Source: Bradyrhizobium sp. ORS 375
Lineage (GTDB): Bacteria > Pseudomonadota > Alphaproteobacteria > Rhizobiales > Xanthobacteraceae
Length of the DNA stretch: 56,298 bases
NCBI RefSeq assembly: GCF_000239775.1
Contig: NZ_CAFI01000470.1
Span: 1 to 56,298, forward strand
Direction of reading: 5' to 3'
The notes beneath the pieces were generated by a model. It was not told the origin of the DNA, ran no database searches, and worked only from the letters and a program-made list of their open reading frames with translations. Both the position numbers and the translations under genes were made by a program. Positions 53,273-56,298 of this stretch are shown piece after piece (position 1 is the stretch's first letter; each line of letters starts with the position of its first letter).

Positions 53273-54427
53273 ATGACCGATGCCCTCACCATCACCCGCG
53301 ACCTGATCCGCTGTCCCTCCGTCACCCCGGCCGACGCCGGGGCGCTCGGCGTGCTCGAAGCCCTGCTGAAAGATGCGGGCTTCACGACGCACCGCGTGAC
53401 CTTCTCCGAAGCGGGCACCGCCGACATCGACAATCTCTACGCCCGCATCGGCACAGAGGGGCCGCATATCACCTTCGCCGGCCATACCGACGTGGTGCCG
53501 CCCGGCGACGAGGCGGCGTGGAGCCTGCCTGCGTTCTCCGGCGAGGTGAAGGACGGCTACATCTACGGCCGCGGCGCGGTCGACATGAAGGGCGGCATCG
53601 CCTGCAGCGTCGCCGCGGCGCTCGACTATCTCCGGGACAATGGTGGACAGCCCAAGGGCTCGATCTCGTTCCTCATCACCGGCGACGAGGAGGACGTCTC
53701 GATCAACGGCACCATCAAGCTGCTGCAATGGGCGGCCGAGCGCGGCGAAAAGTTCGACCATTGCGTCCTCGGCGAGCCCTCCAACCAGGAGGTCATGGGC
53801 GACTGTATCAAGATCGGCCGCCGCGGCTCGCAATCGGGCACGCTGATCGTCGAAGGCAAGCAGGGCCACGTCGCCTATCCGCACCGCGCGTCAAACCCGG
53901 TGCCTGACATCTCGCGCCTGATCGTCGCGCTGTCGGACGAGCCGCTGGACACTGGCAGCGCGCAATTCCAGCCGTCGAATCTCGAATTCACCACCGTCGA
54001 TGTCGGCAACACCGCGACCAACGTGATCGCCGGCCTGGCGCGGGCGAAGTTCAACATCCGCTACAATGACTGCCATACGCAGGAGTCGCTGCGCGCGCTG
54101 GTCGAGGCGCGGCTGGCGAAGGCCTGCGGCAACCGCATCCGCGCCCGCATCGACTGGCTGCCGTCGAACTCCAACGTGTTCCTGACCAAGCCAGGCCCGT
54201 TCACCGATCTCGCGGTGGCAGCCATCGCAGAGGTGACGGGGCGCAAGCCGGAGCTGTCCACCACCGGCGGCACCTCCGACGCGCGTTTCATCTCGAGCTA
54301 CTGCCCGGTGATCGAGTTCGGCCTGGTCGGCCAGACCATGCACCAGATCGACGAGCGCGCCTCGGTGGCCGACATCGCGACCCTGACGAAAATCTATCGC
54401 GGCATTCTCGATCGCTATTTTGCGTAA
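53273..54427 (+). CDS. dapE: succinyl-diaminopimelate desuccinylase
   Basis: A 384-residue M20-family di-zinc hydrolase that removes succinate from N-succinyl-LL-diaminopimelate. Metal and catalytic motifs are [41 protein letters not shown] with the catalytic Glu, [22 protein letters not shown], and [20 protein letters not shown] with [10 protein letters not shown] near the end. The order dapD-dapE is typical of rhizobia. It ends 92 bp before the convergent truA gene. Confidence 0.96.
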   Translation: MTDALTITRDLIRCPSVTPADAGALGVLEALLKDAGFTTHRVTFSEAGTADIDNLYARIGTEGPHITFAGHTDVVPPGDEAAWSLPAFSGEVKDGYIYGRGAVDMKGGIACSVAAALDYLRDNGGQPKGSISFLITGDEEDVSINGTIKLLQWAAERGEKFDHCVLGEPSNQEVMGDCIKIGRRGSQSGTLIVEGKQGHVAYPHRASNPVPDISRLIVALSDEPLDTGSAQFQPSNLEFTTVDVGNTATNVIAGLARAKFNIRYNDCHTQESLRALVEARLAKACGNRIRARIDWLPSNSNVFLTKPGPFTDLAVAAIAEVTGRKPELSTTGGTSDARFISSYCPVIEFGLVGQTMHQIDERASVADIATLTKIYRGILDRYFA

Positions 54428-54440
54428 CGCTCCCTCCGCT

Positions 54441-54470
54441 CGTCATTGCGAGCGCGGCGAAGCAATCCAG
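54441..54470. repeat. single arm of an intergenic repeat
   Basis: CGTCATTGCGAGCGCGGCGA and a following AGCAATCCAG resemble one arm of the repeat at 47863-47928. The second arm is missing. It lies between the convergent ends of dapE and truA. Confidence 0.5.
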
Positions 54471-54519
54471 GATGTCTCCGCGACGATGATCTTGATCGCG
54501 TCCCGATCGGAACTCTTCG

Positions 54520-55257
54520 TCAGTAGTCGACCTTGACGAGGTACAGCCCTTCCGGCGGCGCCACGACGCCGCAGGCGGCGCGGCTACGCGCAGCGAGCGC
54601 AGCGGCGAGATCATCGGCGCTCCAGCGGCCCTGCCCGACCCACACCAGCGAGCCGACCATCGAGCGCACCTGGCTGTGCAGGTAGGAGCGTGCGGACGTG
54701 AGGATGGTGATCGCATCACCGTCCCTGACGACGTCGAGCTGATCGAGCGTCTTCTCCGGCGACTTCGCCTGGCACTCGGTGTCGCGGAACGTCGTGAAAT
54801 CGTGCTTGCCGATCAAGCGCTGCGCGGCGACGTGCATCGCGTCCGAGTCGAGCCGCTGCGGCACGCGCCAGACGCGTCCGACCTCCAGCGCGAGATTGGA
54901 GCGCCTATTGACGATGCGATAGCGATAGTGCCGCTTGCGCGCGGAGAAGCGCGCCTCGAAGGCGTCGGGCACGATCTCGGCGTCGAGCACCGCGACCGGA
55001 TTCGGCCGCAGATGCGCGTTGAGCGCGTCGCGCAGCTTGTCTGGGCGGAACTCCTTGGCGATGTCGCAATGCGCGACCTGCCCCGTGGCGTGGACGCCGG
55101 CATCGGTGCGGCCGGAACCGTGCACGCGGGTGGCCACGCCACACGTGGCCTGAACGGCGGCTTCCAACGCGCCCTGCACCGACGGCAATGTCTCCTGCAG
55201 CTGCCAGCCGCAGAACGGCGCGCCGTCATATTCGATGGTGAGCTTGTAGCGGGGCAT
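54520..55257 (-). CDS. truA: tRNA pseudouridine(38-40) synthase
   Basis: A 245-residue TruA protein. The catalytic aspartate is Asp52 in [17 protein letters not shown], and the N-terminal [31 protein letters not shown] and FLHSQVRSM-like [14 protein letters not shown] segments are conserved. It isomerises uridines 38-40 of the anticodon arm. The frame is open to 55347, but that part is a palindromic repeat read as protein ([11 protein letters not shown]... SSPAMTAN), so the ATG at 55257 is preferred. fmt lies upstream on the same strand, an order usual in this group. Confidence 0.95.
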   Translation of the reverse strand: MPRYKLTIEYDGAPFCGWQLQETLPSVQGALEAAVQATCGVATRVHGSGRTDAGVHATGQVAHCDIAKEFRPDKLRDALNAHLRPNPVAVLDAEIVPDAFEARFSARKRHYRYRIVNRRSNLALEVGRVWRVPQRLDSDAMHVAAQRLIGKHDFTTFRDTECQAKSPEKTLDQLDVVRDGDAITILTSARSYLHSQVRSMVGSLVWVGQGRWSADDLAAALAARSRAACGVVAPPEGLYLVKVDY

Positions 55258-55275
55258 CGCCTCTACTGAGTTCGC

Positions 55276-55361
55276 CGTCATTGCCGGGCTTGACCCGGCA
55301 ATCCATCCAGGGACGAAGCTTGTTCGCGAGATGGATGCGCGGGTCAAGCCCGCGCATGACG
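55276..55361. repeat. palindromic intergenic repeat between fmt and truA
   Basis: CGTCATTGCCGGGCTTGACC and GGTCAAGCCCGCGCATGACG are the arms of this 86-bp element. It fills most of the gap between the end of fmt and the start of truA, and in the truA frame it is falsely open. Confidence 0.75.
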
Positions 55362-55372
55362 AGCTGTGGTGG

Positions 55373-56298
55373 TCAGCCGAAGCGCAGGCCCTGCGCGACA
55401 GGGGTGCCGCGGAGGAAATCCGCAGCCTTCATCGGGCCCTTGCCCGCGCGCTGAAGCTCGGTGACGCGGATGGCGCCGTCGGCACAGGCGATGGTGAGCT
55501 GGTCGTCAAGAACGCTGCCCGGCTCGCCCGTGCCGTCGGCCAGCGCGCAGCGCAGGATCTTCAGGCGCACCGTTTCGCCGTCGAGCGTGACCTCGCTCCA
55601 AGCGCCGGGGAACGGCGACAGGCCGTGGATATGGCGCAGCACGGCGTGCGCCGGCTTCGCCCAGTCGATCCGCGCCTCCGCCTTCTCGATCTTGGCGGCA
55701 TAGGTAACGCCGTCCTCGGCCTGCCTGGTCAGCGTCAGCCCGCCGCGCTCCAGCGCCGACATGGCGCGCACCATCAGGTCGGCGCCGATGCGTGAGAGCT
55801 TGTCGTGCAGGTCGGAGGCGGTCATCGCATCCGTGATCGGCAACCGCTCGGCCATGGCGACGTCGCCGGTGTCGAGGCCGACATCCATCTTCATGACCAT
55901 CACGCCGCTCTCGGCATCACCCGCCATGATGGCGCGATTGATCGGCGCGGCGCCGCGCCAGCGCGGCAGCAGTGAGGCGTGCAAATTGTAGCAGCCGAGC
56001 CTGGGCGCATCGAGGATCGCCTGGGGCAGGATCATGCCGTAGGCGACGACGACGGCGGCATCCGCCTCGTGCGCGCGGAATTCGGCCAATGCCTCCTCGG
56101 TCTTCAGCGTCTTCGGCGTGAGCACGGGGACGCCGAGCCGGCGCGCCTCGGTTTCGATCGGGGTCGGCACCAGCGCCAGACCACGGCGACCGCCGGGCTT
56201 CGGCGCGCGCGTGTAGACGGCCACGATCTCGTGGCCATGGCCGGCGAGTTCGAGCAGGGTCGGCACGGCGAAATCCGGCGTGCCCATGAAGATCAGGC
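55373..56298 (-). CDS. fmt: methionyl-tRNA formyltransferase (5' end outside window)
   Basis: The visible 307 codons cover nearly the whole enzyme: [29 protein letters not shown], then the formyl-transfer site [37 protein letters not shown] with Asn and His, and [11 protein letters not shown] with the catalytic Asp. The C-terminal domain ([14 protein letters not shown] at the end) binds tRNA. It formylates initiator Met-tRNA. The frame runs off the right edge without a start: LIF precedes MGTPDF, as in the family, so only about five codons are missing. It lies upstream of truA and is probably co-transcribed. Confidence 0.95.
   Translation of the reverse strand, partial: LIFMGTPDFAVPTLLELAGHGHEIVAVYTRAPKPGGRRGLALVPTPIETEARRLGVPVLTPKTLKTEEALAEFRAHEADAAVVVAYGMILPQAILDAPRLGCYNLHASLLPRWRGAAPINRAIMAGDAESGVMVMKMDVGLDTGDVAMAERLPITDAMTASDLHDKLSRIGADLMVRAMSALERGGLTLTRQAEDGVTYAAKIEKAEARIDWAKPAHAVLRHIHGLSPFPGAWSEVTLDGETVRLKILRCALADGTGEPGSVLDDQLTIACADGAIRVTELQRAGKGPMKAADFLRGTPVAQGLRFG

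Noticed and set aside
1-56298. CRISPR array or rRNA operon.
   Set aside because: No regularly spaced short repeats and no rRNA-like sequence were seen on reading through.

Overview
The window reads as a chromosome segment of an alphaproteobacterium of the Bradyrhizobium type. The flanks are GC-rich and carry the gene order rpmH-rnpA-yidC-engB-DUF423-argB ... dapD-dapE-truA-fmt, the long intergenic palindromes usual in that genus, and a draT gene for control of nitrogenase. This assignment is an inference from gene content. No database search was run.

Layout. Bases 1-5042 are chromosome: a VWA-protein tail, an M48 peptidase, two small conserved proteins (one with a Gly/Cys tail), draT, a CobT-like fragment and hisC. 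Bases 5136-43021 are a genomic island of about 37.9 kb, flanked by a 46-bp direct repeat of the 3' part of tRNA-Arg(ACG). The intact tRNA is at the right end (42976-43052) and a tyrosine integrase is just inside the left end. The island reads as less GC-rich than its flanks. Bases 43053-56298 are housekeeping chromosome.

Inside the island, 8755-28432 holds what looks like an undescribed biosynthetic cluster. Its core is a minus-strand operon: an EctB-like diaminobutyrate aminotransferase, a SidA/IucD-type amine N-hydroxylase, a stand-alone cupin, a stand-alone MetRS-like protein and a periplasmic-binding-fold protein without a signal peptide. N-hydroxylase plus cupin plus MetRS-like protein is the known signature of hydrazine (N-N bond) synthetases, in which cupin and MetRS-like parts are usually fused. 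An FAD-dependent amine oxidase of the type that processes such hydrazines, a second N-hydroxylase, a GST, a Cys/Met-type PLP enzyme, a class I aminotransferase, a DMT exporter, an acyl-CoA ligase, two hotdog thioesterases and a pair of acyl-CoA dehydrogenases surround it. A LuxR-type regulator is encoded in the middle. Two near-canonical 20-bp lux boxes (13955-13974 and 24741-24760) lie in the two divergent promoter regions from which four of the operons would start. The likely picture is a quorum-sensing-controlled N-N-bond metabolite on a mobile island. The exact substrate and product are not known. An Ada-AlkA-like protein beside the cluster may sense or protect against alkylation.

The right half of the island (28681-42911) is worn mobile-element material: a broken nuclease gene, an IS21 element with both genes disrupted, remnants of a Ti-type transfer region (traD, broken traC, intact traA relaxase, a convincing oriT), small regulators, a truncated AddA-like helicase joined head-on to a UvrD fragment, an intact TIR-like gene that may be a defence effector, and the C-terminal remnant of a second integrase that has lost its catalytic tyrosine.
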